Positions 1-7,754 of a stretch of 64,000 nucleotides of DNA are shown here, one piece after another. The first letter of the stretch is position 1. Every line of letters begins with the position of its first letter. Location of the stretch: NCBI GenBank assembly GCA_002439085.1, contig DJSW01000030.1, positions 1-64,000 of the forward strand, given 5' to 3'. A program made the position numbers and the translations under genes. The notes beneath the pieces were generated by a model. It ran no database searches, was not told the origin of the DNA, and saw only the letters and a program-made list of their open reading frames with translations. This stretch comes from Alphaproteobacteria bacterium UBA6324. Lineage in GTDB: Bacteria > Pseudomonadota > Alphaproteobacteria > CAAGCB01 > CAG-977.

Positions 1-21
1 CGTTGTTTTGGATTGTTTCAT
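1..21 (-). CDS. Start of an unidentified minus-strand gene (partial)
   Basis: Only the first seven codons lie in the window (MKQSKTT, then the edge). An ATG at 21 is preceded on the minus strand by a good Shine-Dalgarno run, AAGGGGAT, about six bases upstream. A structured leader and an intrinsic terminator lie immediately 5' of it, so expression of this gene is probably decided in its leader. The two lysines near the N-terminus would fit a signal peptide or a cytosolic protein equally well. No function can be assigned from seven residues. Confidence 0.45.
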
Positions 22-44
22 GCCCTAATCCCCTTAAAGTAAGC

Positions 45-67
45 AAAAACCGCCTTGGTCAGGCGGT
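45..67 (-). terminator. Intrinsic terminator upstream of the left-edge gene
   Basis: On the minus strand ACCGCC pairs with GGCGGT around a seven-base loop and is followed by TTTTTGC. It lies 24 bases before the ATG at 21, so it would stop transcription ahead of that gene unless an alternative fold forms. Confidence 0.7.
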
Positions 68-298
68 CGGGGAGTAGAAAAACCATAATAAGGTAAATGA
101 TCCTTTTGACCTTTAAACACCTCCGTTTTTTCAGAGATAATGACGGGGTGTGTTCTGAACATACGCCAAAAGCTCCCCGACCTTTAAAAAAATCGGGGAT
201 ATTTTGTCTGTTTTACCATAGGCAAAACAGCTAACGACGCATATCTGCGCCGACCTTATTAAAGAGGTTTTCTAGGCCTCCGTGCCTGCTAAGACACA
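45..298 (-). ncRNA. Structured RNA or regulatory leader ending in a terminator
   Basis: This stretch has no convincing ORF but shows a complete transcription unit on the minus strand. It begins about seven bases after a promoter-like pair at 328-333 and 305-310. It folds into several strong hairpins: a GGCGCA/TGCGTC stem near 236-255, a ten-pair stem with a three-base loop at about 207-229 and a bulged nine-pair stem near 115-155. It ends in a terminator at 45-67. The segment GGTCGGGGAG (174-183) can pair with TCCCCGA at 193-199 or with CTCCCCGACC at 65-74, and the second choice overlaps the base of the terminator stem. That is the layout of an attenuator or riboswitch for the gene starting at 21, although a free-standing small RNA is also possible. 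I could not match it to 6S RNA, RNase P, tmRNA, SRP RNA or a known riboswitch class. Confidence 0.5.
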
Positions 299-304
299 AC
301 CGAC

Positions 305-333
305 AGGATACGCAATAACGGCGATATGTTCAA
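305..333 (-). promoter_or_regulatory. Sigma70-like promoter for the structured leader
   Basis: On the minus strand TTGAAC (328-333) and TATCCT (305-310) are separated by exactly 17 bases. This is a reasonable housekeeping promoter, placed just past the purB terminator and pointing into the structured region. It is predicted from spacing and consensus only. Confidence 0.4.
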
Positions 334-370
334 TCAAAAAATAAAAGGCTCGGGGAAACCGAGCCTTTTT
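334..370 (-). terminator. Intrinsic terminator after purB
   Basis: An eleven-pair stem (343-353 with 359-369, loop GGAAA) is followed on the minus strand by TTTTATTTTTT. It lies just downstream of the purB stop codon. Confidence 0.85.
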
Positions 371-389
371 AGACGTATGCAATTTTGAT

Positions 390-1682
390 TTATCCGAAAA
401 CCTTTTTGAAAATAAAGTCGATTTGACGCGTGTAAAACGACGTGTCGAACAGGGATTCCAGTTCCTCTTTTGTAATCGCGGCCATCACGTCGGCGTCGGA
501 TTCCAGCAGGTCTTGGAACGAACCGTCGCCCGCCCAGACTTTCATCGCGTTGCGCTGCGCCAGTTTGTACGCGTCTTCGCGTTTCATGCCCTTGTCCACC
601 AACGCCAGCATCACGCGCTGCGAATAAATCAAGCCTTTCAGCCGGTTCAGGTTCGCCAGCATATTTTCGGGATAGACCAGCAGCTTTTCGATGATGCCGG
701 ACAGCCGGTTCAGGCAGAAATCCAAACCGATCATCGCGTCGGGGGCGATAATGCGTTCGTTGGATGAATGCGAAATGTCGCGTTCGTGCCACAGCGCGAC
801 GTTTTCCATCGCGGGAATGGAATAAGAGCGCAACAATCGCGCCAATCCCGTCAGATTTTCCGACAAAACGGGATTGCGTTTGTGCGGCATGGCCGACGAC
901 CCTTTCTGACCGGCGGAAAAGTATTCTTCGACTTCGCGGACTTCGGTGCGCTGCAAATGGCGGATCTCGATCGCCAGCCGTTCGATCGACGACGCGATGA
1001 CGCCGATGGTCGTGAACAAAACGGCGTATCGGTCGCGCGGGATGACCTGCGTCGAAACGGGTTCGGGGGTCAGCCCCAGTTTCTTCGCAACGTATTGTTC
1101 GACGCGCGGGTCGATCGTCGCGAACGTGCCGACGGCGCCCGAAATCGCGCAGGTGGCGACCTCTTCGCGCGCCAGTTCCAAACGGTGTTTGTTACGCTCG
1201 AATTCTGCGTAAAAACCAAGCATTTTCAACCCGAACGTCGTCGGTTCGGCGTGGATGCCGTGGCTGCGCCCGATGCACAGCGTGTATTTGTGTTCTTCGG
1301 CGCGTTTTTTCAAAGCGGCCAGTAGCCTGTCCATGTCTTTGAGCAAAATGTCAACCGATTGCGTCAGGCGCATATTGAACGACGTGTCCAAAACGTCCGA
1401 CGATGTCATGCCCTGATGGATGAAGCGCGCGTTTTCCCCGACGTTTTCCCCGACGTTCGTCAAAAAGGCGATCACGTCGTGTTTGACTTCGGCTTCGATT
1501 TCATCAATGCGTTTCGGGTCGAACGCGGCTTTTGCGCGGATGTCGGCGACGGCTTCCCGCGGGATTTTCCCCAACTCCGCCAACGCTTCGCAAGCGCTGA
1601 TTTCGATTTCCAACCATGTTTTGAATTTGTTTTCGTCCGACCAGACGGCGGACATTTCGGGGCGGCTGTAACGCGGGATCAT
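390..1682 (-). CDS. purB: Adenylosuccinate lyase PurB
   Basis: This enzyme cleaves adenylosuccinate to AMP and SAICAR to AICAR, releasing fumarate, so it acts twice in purine synthesis in the cytosol. The 430-residue length is typical of the bacterial family. The fumarase/aspartase-superfamily signature SSAMPHKRNP lies near residue 265, on the flexible loop that carries the catalytic serine. The GMTSSDVLDT block near residue 92 and the N-terminal MIPRYSRPEM are also characteristic. A strong terminator follows its 3' end. It is divergent from the small gene at 1750, and the roughly 65 bases between them must hold both promoters. The identification is secure. Confidence 0.97.
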   Translation of the reverse strand: MIPRYSRPEMSAVWSDENKFKTWLEIEISACEALAELGKIPREAVADIRAKAAFDPKRIDEIEAEVKHDVIAFLTNVGENVGENARFIHQGMTSSDVLDTSFNMRLTQSVDILLKDMDRLLAALKKRAEEHKYTLCIGRSHGIHAEPTTFGLKMLGFYAEFERNKHRLELAREEVATCAISGAVGTFATIDPRVEQYVAKKLGLTPEPVSTQVIPRDRYAVLFTTIGVIASSIERLAIEIRHLQRTEVREVEEYFSAGQKGSSAMPHKRNPVLSENLTGLARLLRSYSIPAMENVALWHERDISHSSNERIIAPDAMIGLDFCLNRLSGIIEKLLVYPENMLANLNRLKGLIYSQRVMLALVDKGMKREDAYKLAQRNAMKVWAGDGSFQDLLESDADVMAAITKEELESLFDTSFYTRQIDFIFKKVFG

Positions 1683-1749
1683 CGTTTTTTTCCTTTATTG
1701 CAGAAAGTAAATGTGTTTACATACCGTTATACGAACAAAGGAGAAAAAA

Positions 1750-2067
1750 ATGCAAACACAAACCGTCATCCGCGCGCAGGATTATTTGCCGGAAAAACCG
1801 GAATTGGCCGAGGGAACTAATGACGAGCTGGTTTCCGAAACCGACGGGCTGACCGTCCGCCTGTTCGGCGCCGCCCCCGATTATTCCAAAAAGGAATTCG
1901 AGGATCTGTGGCAGGCCGTGTTTAATGCGGACGAACAGGAAATGATTGATTTTTGCCGCGAAAAGGGCGTTGATGTCATCGGCGACGACGGCGAACCCGT
2001 GTCGGGATGGCGCGACGTGGCCGTTATGCTCAAGGCGATCGAATCCGGCGTCGTTACGCTGGCCTGA
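1750..2067 (+). CDS. Small conserved-looking protein of unknown function (105 aa)
   Basis: I do not recognise this protein. It is acidic, with no signal peptide, membrane segment or obvious catalytic motif, and ends in a compact stretch containing VDVIGDDGEPVSGW. I chose the ATG at 1750 because AAAGGAG lies about seven bases upstream; an in-frame ATG at 1711 lacks such a site. The lipoprotein gene follows after three bases, so the two are very probably cotranscribed. Its start region faces purB divergently. Only the clean ribosome binding site, the tight spacing and the regular composition support it as a real gene. Confidence 0.75.
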   Translation: MQTQTVIRAQDYLPEKPELAEGTNDELVSETDGLTVRLFGAAPDYSKKEFEDLWQAVFNADEQEMIDFCREKGVDVIGDDGEPVSGWRDVAVMLKAIESGVVTLA

Positions 2068-2070
2068 GCG

Positions 2071-2985
2071 ATGAAAAGTTTTTTCCTGCCGGCGGTCTTT
2101 TTGATCGCCGGCTGTCAGTTGCCCAACGCGGAAACGGACGTTTTGACGGCGGATTCTTACTTGCGCCGCGTGCCGCCCGTGAAAACGGCCGTCGTTCATT
2201 TGATGAACGAGGACGTGTCAAGGGACGATATCGAATACCAGCAGTTCATGGACAGGTTGAAACCCGTTCTGGAAGAAAAGGGATACCGGCTGACTTCGCC
2301 GGCTGCCGTCGTTTTGCGTTTGAAATTCGGCGTAAACAAAGAGGGGACGATCAGCGTCAAAAGCAATGTCGAAACGATCGTTCCCGATCATCCCGTCGAT
2401 GAACCCGTCCCCGCCGCGACGACCATGTACGACCGCAAGCCTGTGTATGAAAAATTCATTTCCCTGACGGCCGTTCAGGCGGGCAAGGAAGATCGCCAGT
2501 TTTGGAAGGCGCGCGTTTCCAAAACGGACTTTTCGCCGGATTTCAGGACGGCGCGGGACAAATTGCTGTACCTGTTGTCGCATTTCATTGAAAAGGATTC
2601 CGTGCGCCGCGTTTCCGCCCCGTTGTCGGAAGCCGAGTTTTACCAGCGGTATGTGCTGAAATACTCGCCGGCGGAATCATCGGCCTATTTTGCCGGAAAG
2701 CCGGAGATCGTTCGTCGGTACTTGCGGCGTTTGCAAAACAAAATCGACGCGAACGCGGCCGCTTTTCGTCAATGCGGGCTGACGCGCGGGCGAAAGGTCG
2801 TGTTCACGGTGTCGCCGTTCGGCACGCTGCCCGCTTTCGATTTGCAAAGCGCGTTCGATATTCTGGGGGATGCCGTGCCGCAAAAAACGCGCGTGTGCGT
2901 TGCCGAACGTTTTGAAAGCTTGCTGGAACCGCCGATTGACATCGACGCGTCGCAACCGATGACGGTCGAAATCAACGTCGAATGA
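2071..2985 (+). CDS. Lipoprotein of unknown function
   Basis: The protein is 304 residues long and begins with a textbook lipoprotein signal peptide: MKS, a hydrophobic run, then LIAGC with the lipidated cysteine at position 15. Residue +2 is glutamine rather than aspartate, so an outer-membrane destination is more likely than retention in the inner membrane (the Lol rule of Enterobacteria, applied here by inference). The mature part is soluble, with no repeats or known catalytic motif that I can recognise. It starts three bases after the preceding small gene and ends at a bidirectional terminator. Its function is unknown. Confidence 0.8.
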   Translation: MKSFFLPAVFLIAGCQLPNAETDVLTADSYLRRVPPVKTAVVHLMNEDVSRDDIEYQQFMDRLKPVLEEKGYRLTSPAAVVLRLKFGVNKEGTISVKSNVETIVPDHPVDEPVPAATTMYDRKPVYEKFISLTAVQAGKEDRQFWKARVSKTDFSPDFRTARDKLLYLLSHFIEKDSVRRVSAPLSEAEFYQRYVLKYSPAESSAYFAGKPEIVRRYLRRLQNKIDANAAAFRQCGLTRGRKVVFTVSPFGTLPAFDLQSAFDILGDAVPQKTRVCVAERFESLLEPPIDIDASQPMTVEINVE

Positions 2986-2986
2986 T

Positions 2987-3013
2987 AAAAAAGCGGGGGA
3001 AACCCCGCTTTTT
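2987..3013. terminator. Bidirectional terminator between convergent genes
   Basis: AAAGCGGGG pairs with CCCCGCTTT around a GAAA tetraloop. A-runs on the left and T-runs on the right let it work for the plus-strand lipoprotein gene and for the minus-strand DUF1015 gene whose stop codon is at 3013. Confidence 0.85.
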
Positions 3014-4257
3014 CAAATCGGATTGGACACCAGCCCGTCGGCCAGTTTCGGTTCAAACCACGTCGATTTGGGCGGCATGACCTGTCCGCTGTCCGCGACG
3101 GCCGTCAATTCGGCCATTTGCGTCGGATACAGGGCGAACGCCGCCGCGCATTCCCCGCTGTCCACGCGCTTTTCCAATTCGGACAGGCCGCGCATTCCGC
3201 CGACAAAGTCGATGCGTTTGTCCTTGCGCAAATCGGTGATGTTCAAAATCCCGCCCAAAACCAGATCCGACAGGATGCTGACATCCAAAGATTTGACCGG
3301 ATCGGCCGTTTCCGGCGCTTTTTTCAGCGTCAGCAAATACCACCGGCCGTTCAGATAAAGGCCGAACGTGTTTTTGCGGCGCGGTTTGGCGGGCGCGTCC
3401 GTTTTTTCAACGGTGAAATCGCGGGTCAGTTCGTTTAAAAACGCGTCGGGCGTTAGGCCGTTCAAATCCCGAACGACGCGGTTGTAATCCAGAATCTTCA
3501 TTTCGTCGATCGGGAAAGCGACCGCCAGAAACGAGTTGTACGCCTCCGTCCCCTTGTGTTCCGGATTGTGCTCCGCGCGTTTTTTCGCGACGCGGGACGC
3601 GGCGGCCGAACGGTGGTGGCCGTCGGCGATATAGACGACATCCTGTTTGTCGAAAGCGCGCGTGATCGCGTCGATGTCATTGTCGTCGTCAATTACCCAC
3701 AGCGCGTGGCGGATGTCGTTGTCGCCCGTGACTTCGTAGGCGGGCGGGTTGACGGTCGTTTTTTTGATGATCGCGTCAACGGCCGGAATTTGCCGGTACG
3801 CCAGCAGGGCGGGCCCCGTCTGCGCGTTCAAAGCGTCGATCTGGCGCACGCGGTCGTCCTCTTTGTCCGGACGGGTGAATTCGTGGCGGCGGATTCTGTT
3901 TTTGTCGTATTCGGCGACGCTGGCGGCGACGGCCAATCCGGTTTGCGTATGATCGCCCATGACGGCGCGGTAAACGTAGTAGCAGGCTTTGGCGTCCTGC
4001 TTCAACACGCCGGCGGCCAGCATGGCGGCGTAGTTTTCGGCCGATTTCGCATAAACCGACGCGTCGTAGGGATCCGTGTTTTCCGGCAGGTCTATTTCCG
4101 CTTTGGAAATGTGCAGGAAGGAATAGGGTTTTCCCCTTGCTTTTTCCCGCGCTTCTTTTGTATCAAGGACGTCATAGGGCGGGGCGACGACTTCGGCGGC
4201 GAATTGCGGCGCCGGACGGACGGCTTTAAAGGGACGGAATAAGGGAATGACACTCAC
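3013..4257 (-). CDS. DUF1015 family protein
   Basis: The protein has 414 residues if translation starts at the GTG at 4257. I chose that start because CAGGAG lies a few bases upstream and because the family normally begins with a segment like VSVIPLFRPFKAVRP; the frame stays open for 49 further codons upstream without family-like sequence. The block VVAPPYDVLD near residue 25 and the histidine-rich YIADGHHRSAAA in the middle of the chain are hallmarks of DUF1015. Members are cytosolic and of uncertain biochemical role. Its start codon lies inside the beginning of miaA on the opposite strand, an unusual head-to-head overlap. Confidence 0.85.
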   Translation of the reverse strand: MSVIPLFRPFKAVRPAPQFAAEVVAPPYDVLDTKEAREKARGKPYSFLHISKAEIDLPENTDPYDASVYAKSAENYAAMLAAGVLKQDAKACYYVYRAVMGDHTQTGLAVAASVAEYDKNRIRRHEFTRPDKEDDRVRQIDALNAQTGPALLAYRQIPAVDAIIKKTTVNPPAYEVTGDNDIRHALWVIDDDNDIDAITRAFDKQDVVYIADGHHRSAAASRVAKKRAEHNPEHKGTEAYNSFLAVAFPIDEMKILDYNRVVRDLNGLTPDAFLNELTRDFTVEKTDAPAKPRRKNTFGLYLNGRWYLLTLKKAPETADPVKSLDVSILSDLVLGGILNITDLRKDKRIDFVGGMRGLSELEKRVDSGECAAAFALYPTQMAELTAVADSGQVMPPKSTWFEPKLADGLVSNPI

Positions 4258-5212
4258 GGCAAGCTCCTGTAAAAACAAAGACCTGTTACGTTGTAGCGCA
4301 AAACGGCCGGAAAACAAAGTGATTGTTGTCGCGGGGCCGACGGCGTCCGGAAAATCCGCGCTGGCGGCCGGTTTGGCCGCGGCGGCGGACGGGGTCGTCA
4401 TCAACGCCGACAGTATGCAGGTGTACCGCGACGTGCCGACACTGACCGCGCGTCCGACACCGCAAGAGGAACGCGGCGTTCCGCACAGGCTTTACGGTTT
4501 TTTGGAACCCGACGCGGACTTTTCCGTTTTCAAATGGGTGCGGGCGGCCGCGGATGAAATCGAAAAAGCGCGGGAAAGCGGCAAAACGCCCGTTGTCGTC
4601 GGCGGAACCGGATTTTACCTGCAAACGCTGATCAACGGCATTTCCCCCGTGCCGCAGGCGGACGAAACCGTGCGCCGCGCCGTTCGCGACGAATGTGAAA
4701 CGCTGGGGTTCGACCGGTTTTTGGCGGAATTTCAAAAGAAAGATCCAGCCTTTTCCTTCACCGACCCGCAACGCGTCCTGCGCGCCGCCGAAGTGTTGGC
4801 GCAAACGGGGAAATCCGTGACGTACTGGCAAAGCCTGCCGTATGAAAAGATTGTCGAAGCCGATTTCTTTTGCATTTTGACAAATCCGCCGCGCGCGGAA
4901 CTGTACGAACGGTGCGACCGCCGGTTCGACCGGATGATGCAAAGCGCGGCCGTTGACGAGGTGCGCGCTTTGCTGGCGAAAGCCCCGCTGCCGGACAGCC
5001 TGATTTTAAAAGCCGTCGGCGTTCGGGAAATCGCGGCGTTTTTAAACGGAATAATGACGCGCGACGAAGCCGCCGCCCATGCCCGTCAGATGACCCGCAA
5101 CTACGCCAAACGCCAAATCACATGGTTCAAGCACCGTTTTTGCGCGGATTGTGTCGTTTCCGATGCAAAAAGTCCCGACGCATTAACCGACGCTTTACAC
5201 TTTCTGGAGTAG
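4247..5212 (+). CDS. miaA: tRNA dimethylallyltransferase MiaA
   Basis: MiaA transfers a dimethylallyl group to N6 of adenosine 37 in tRNAs that read codons starting with U. The P-loop GPTASGKSAL near residue 30 binds the pyrophosphate of the donor. The motifs NADSMQVYRD, TARPTPQEE and VVGGTGFYLQ are all present in order. With the ATG at 4247 the protein has 321 residues, slightly longer than usual. A GTG at 4319, just before VIVVAGPTAS, would give 297 residues and would remove the 11-base overlap with the divergent DUF1015 gene, so the start is uncertain. mreB follows 90 bases downstream. Confidence 0.94.
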   Translation: MTLTASSCKNKDLLRCSAKRPENKVIVVAGPTASGKSALAAGLAAAADGVVINADSMQVYRDVPTLTARPTPQEERGVPHRLYGFLEPDADFSVFKWVRAAADEIEKARESGKTPVVVGGTGFYLQTLINGISPVPQADETVRRAVRDECETLGFDRFLAEFQKKDPAFSFTDPQRVLRAAEVLAQTGKSVTYWQSLPYEKIVEADFFCILTNPPRAELYERCDRRFDRMMQSAAVDEVRALLAKAPLPDSLILKAVGVREIAAFLNGIMTRDEAAAHARQMTRNYAKRQITWFKHRFCADCVVSDAKSPDALTDALHFLE

Positions 5213-5302
5213 ATTAAGCGAAGATTTAGCGTATCTTTTCTTGTCCACGGGCGGGATAAGGTATATGAATACCTGAAACAAAACTTTTTTATAGGGGGCG
5301 CA

Positions 5303-6343
5303 ATGCTTTCAAAGCTGACCGGCTGGCTGTCCGCAGATATGGCCATAGACCTTGGAACCGCTAACACTTTGGTGTACGTCAAAGGGCGCGGGATTGTCCT
5401 GAACGAACCGTCCGTCGTGGCGATTGCGGAATCAAAGGGCAAAAAGCACGTTCTGGCCGTCGGCGACGAAGCCAAGCAAATGCTGGGGCGCACCCCGGGT
5501 TCCATTCGCGCCGTGCGTCCGTTGCGCGACGGTGTTATCGCCGATTTTGAAGTCGCCGAGGAAATGATCAAGCATTTCATTTACAAAGCGCACAACCGCC
5601 GCAATTTCGTGTCCCCGATGATCATCATCTGCGTTCCGTCGGGTTCGACCGCGGTGGAACAGCGCGCCATTCAGGAATCCGCCGAAGCGGCCGGCGCGCG
5701 CAAAGTTTACTTGATTCAGGAACCGATGGCCGCGGCGATCGGCGCGGGGTTGCCCGTGACCGAACCGACGGGGTCGATGGTCGTCGATATCGGCGGCGGC
5801 ACGACCGAAGTCGCGGTTCTGGCTTTGGGCGACATCGTGTTCGCCCGTTCCGTCCGCGTCGGCGGCGATAAAATGGACGAGGCGATCATTTCCTACATCC
5901 GCCGCAATCACAACCTGCTGGTCGGCGAAGGATCGGCCGAACGCATCAAAAAAGCGATCGGTTCAGCCTGCCCGCCGGAACAGGGCGAAGGCCGCACGAT
6001 GGAAATCAAAGGTCGCGATCTGATGAATGGCGTGCCGAAGGAATTGACGATTTCCGAACGCCAGATCGCCGAAAGTCTGGCCGAACCGGTCAGTCAGATC
6101 GTCGAAGCCGTCAAAGTCGCTTTGGAACACACCGCGCCCGAATTGGCGGCGGATATCGTGGACAAAGGCATCGTTTTGACGGGCGGCGGCGCGCTGTTGA
6201 CGAATTTGGACCGCGTTTTGCGCAAATCGACGGGGTTGCCCGTGTCGATCGCCGAAGATCCGCTGACCTGTGTCGCCATGGGAACCGGCCGCGCTTTGGA
6301 AGAAATTAAGAAGCTGCGCAACATCCTTTCGACGATGTACTGA
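5303..6343 (+). CDS. mreB: Rod shape-determining protein MreB
   Basis: MreB is a bacterial actin that forms filaments under the inner membrane and guides lateral cell-wall synthesis. The 346 residues match the family. The N-terminal phosphate-1 loop reads AIDLGTANTLVYVKGRG, the phosphate-2 motif is VVDIGGGTTEVAV, and the adenosine-binding motif GIVLTGGGALL lies near the C-terminus. The start codon follows a GGGGG ribosome binding site. It is the first gene of mreB-mreC-mreD-mrdA-rodA, which implies a rod or curved cell. Confidence 0.98.
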   Translation: MLSKLTGWLSADMAIDLGTANTLVYVKGRGIVLNEPSVVAIAESKGKKHVLAVGDEAKQMLGRTPGSIRAVRPLRDGVIADFEVAEEMIKHFIYKAHNRRNFVSPMIIICVPSGSTAVEQRAIQESAEAAGARKVYLIQEPMAAAIGAGLPVTEPTGSMVVDIGGGTTEVAVLALGDIVFARSVRVGGDKMDEAIISYIRRNHNLLVGEGSAERIKKAIGSACPPEQGEGRTMEIKGRDLMNGVPKELTISERQIAESLAEPVSQIVEAVKVALEHTAPELAADIVDKGIVLTGGGALLTNLDRVLRKSTGLPVSIAEDPLTCVAMGTGRALEEIKKLRNILSTMY

Positions 6344-6366
6344 CCTTTTCCCGTCGGCAGGCCGTC

Positions 6367-7236
6367 ATGGGAAAACAGCATTCCGGCAATACGGAATCCC
6401 TTTACCGGATCAAATCGAAACTGCGCCGGTTCGCCGTTTTGGGGCTGGTGATGGCGGCGTTCGGGTTGATGCTGTTGGGCAAAGCCGACACGATTTTGGT
6501 CGAAAAGGCGCAAGTCCTGTTCAACGATATCGCGACGCCTGTTCTGTCCCTGCTGTCAAAGCCGGCGGAATTGGCGTCCCGTTTTATGCAGAATATGCAC
6601 GAACTGGTGTCGATCCGGCAGGAAAACGCCCGTTTGCGCGCCGAAAACCGCGAATTGAACATGGTCAGGCTGGATACCGAGCAACTGCGTAAGGAAAACG
6701 CCTATCTGATCGACCTGCTGAATTATGTTCCGCCGCCGCCCGCCGTTTCGATCACGTCGCGCGTTATCGCCGACACGGGCAACGCGTTCGCTCAATCCCT
6801 GATCGCTTTTGTCGGGCAAAAACAGGAAATCGAAAAAGGAAACGTCGTTTTGACGGGCGACGGGCTGGTCGGCCGGATCGCTTCGGTCGGCATCAACGCC
6901 GCCAGAATTTTGATGATCACGGATATCAATTCGCGCGTGCCGGTGAAAATCGAACCGCTGGACACGCCCGCGATCCTGTCGGGCGACAACACGGAATACC
7001 CGCAGCTGGTGTCTTTGCCCAACCATGCCAAAGTCGCCGTCGGCGACCGGATCGTCACGTCGGGGATTGCGGGGGTCTATCCCGCCGGATTGCCGGTCGG
7101 CGTGATCGTTTCCGTTAATGACGGCGTGATCAAAGTCCGTCCTTTCTTCAACCGCAGCCGACTGGAAATGGTGCGCATCGTCGATTACGGCCTGTCGGGA
7201 TTGTTACCGGATCCGATATGCGAAAACTCTCGTTGA
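6367..7236 (+). CDS. mreC: Rod shape-determining protein MreC
   Basis: MreC is a bitopic inner-membrane protein whose periplasmic part activates PBP2 in the elongasome. After a cytosolic N-terminus of about 25 residues there is one membrane segment (VLGLVMAAFGLMLLG), then a coiled coil rich in E, R and N that reads LRAENRELN in its middle. The C-terminal beta domain contains VVLTGDGLVGRI and IVTSGIAGVYPAGLPVG, both typical of the family. The length of 289 residues is normal. The last 19 bases overlap mreD, so the two are translationally coupled. Confidence 0.95.
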   Translation: MGKQHSGNTESLYRIKSKLRRFAVLGLVMAAFGLMLLGKADTILVEKAQVLFNDIATPVLSLLSKPAELASRFMQNMHELVSIRQENARLRAENRELNMVRLDTEQLRKENAYLIDLLNYVPPPPAVSITSRVIADTGNAFAQSLIAFVGQKQEIEKGNVVLTGDGLVGRIASVGINAARILMITDINSRVPVKIEPLDTPAILSGDNTEYPQLVSLPNHAKVAVGDRIVTSGIAGVYPAGLPVGVIVSVNDGVIKVRPFFNRSRLEMVRIVDYGLSGLLPDPICENSR

Positions 7237-7754
7237 CAAACCAGCCGTGGAACGAACGGTGCGCGGCGTTGCTGCGGCGGTATTCGCCGAAGATTCTGAC
7301 CGTGCTGATTTTGCTGTTTTCCGTCGCGCCGACGTATTTGCCGGGATATTCGTCCGTTCGGCCGTCTCTGACGTTGGTTCCGGTGTTTTACTGGGCGGTT
7401 TACAGGCCGTATGACTTTTCGATTTTAAGCGCGTTCGCGACCGGCGTTTTTCTGGATTTTCTGGACGGGACGCCGCTGGGGATCAACACGTTGGTTTTTA
7501 CGCTGTTCTACCTGACGGTCGGCAGCCAGCGCCGGTTTTTGGCCGGACGCCCGTTTTCGTTCGTGTGGTTCGGGTTCGCCGTGTTTTCCGCCGGCGCCTG
7601 TTTGCTGAAATGGCTGTTCGTTTCGATTAACTACGCGGTGTTCACGCCGGTTTTGATCGCGTTCATCAGTTATTTATTGTTGTTGTTGTGCTATCCGCTT
7701 GTATCGTGGCCTTGCGCGAAGTTGCACGTTTATCTGTCGGACAGGGAAAAATGA
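7218..7754 (+). CDS. mreD: Rod shape-determining protein MreD
   Basis: MreD is a small polytopic inner-membrane partner of MreC. This 178-residue protein has four to five hydrophobic segments and the family features FYWAVYRP and FLDFLDGTPLGINTL. It starts inside the end of mreC and its stop overlaps the ATG of the PBP2 gene, so it is embedded in the elongasome operon. Sequence conservation of MreD is low in general; position and topology carry much of the assignment. Confidence 0.92.
   Translation: MRKLSLTNQPWNERCAALLRRYSPKILTVLILLFSVAPTYLPGYSSVRPSLTLVPVFYWAVYRPYDFSILSAFATGVFLDFLDGTPLGINTLVFTLFYLTVGSQRRFLAGRPFSFVWFGFAVFSAGACLLKWLFVSINYAVFTPVLIAFISYLLLLLCYPLVSWPCAKLHVYLSDREK

Noticed and set aside
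232..264. Plus-strand GCTAACGAC resembles the start of a tmRNA tag (A-N-D).
   Set aside because: The reading that follows ends in TAA without the usual Ala-Ala end, there is no TTCGA T-arm or TTTCGAC element nearby, and the bases are explained by a minus-strand hairpin.
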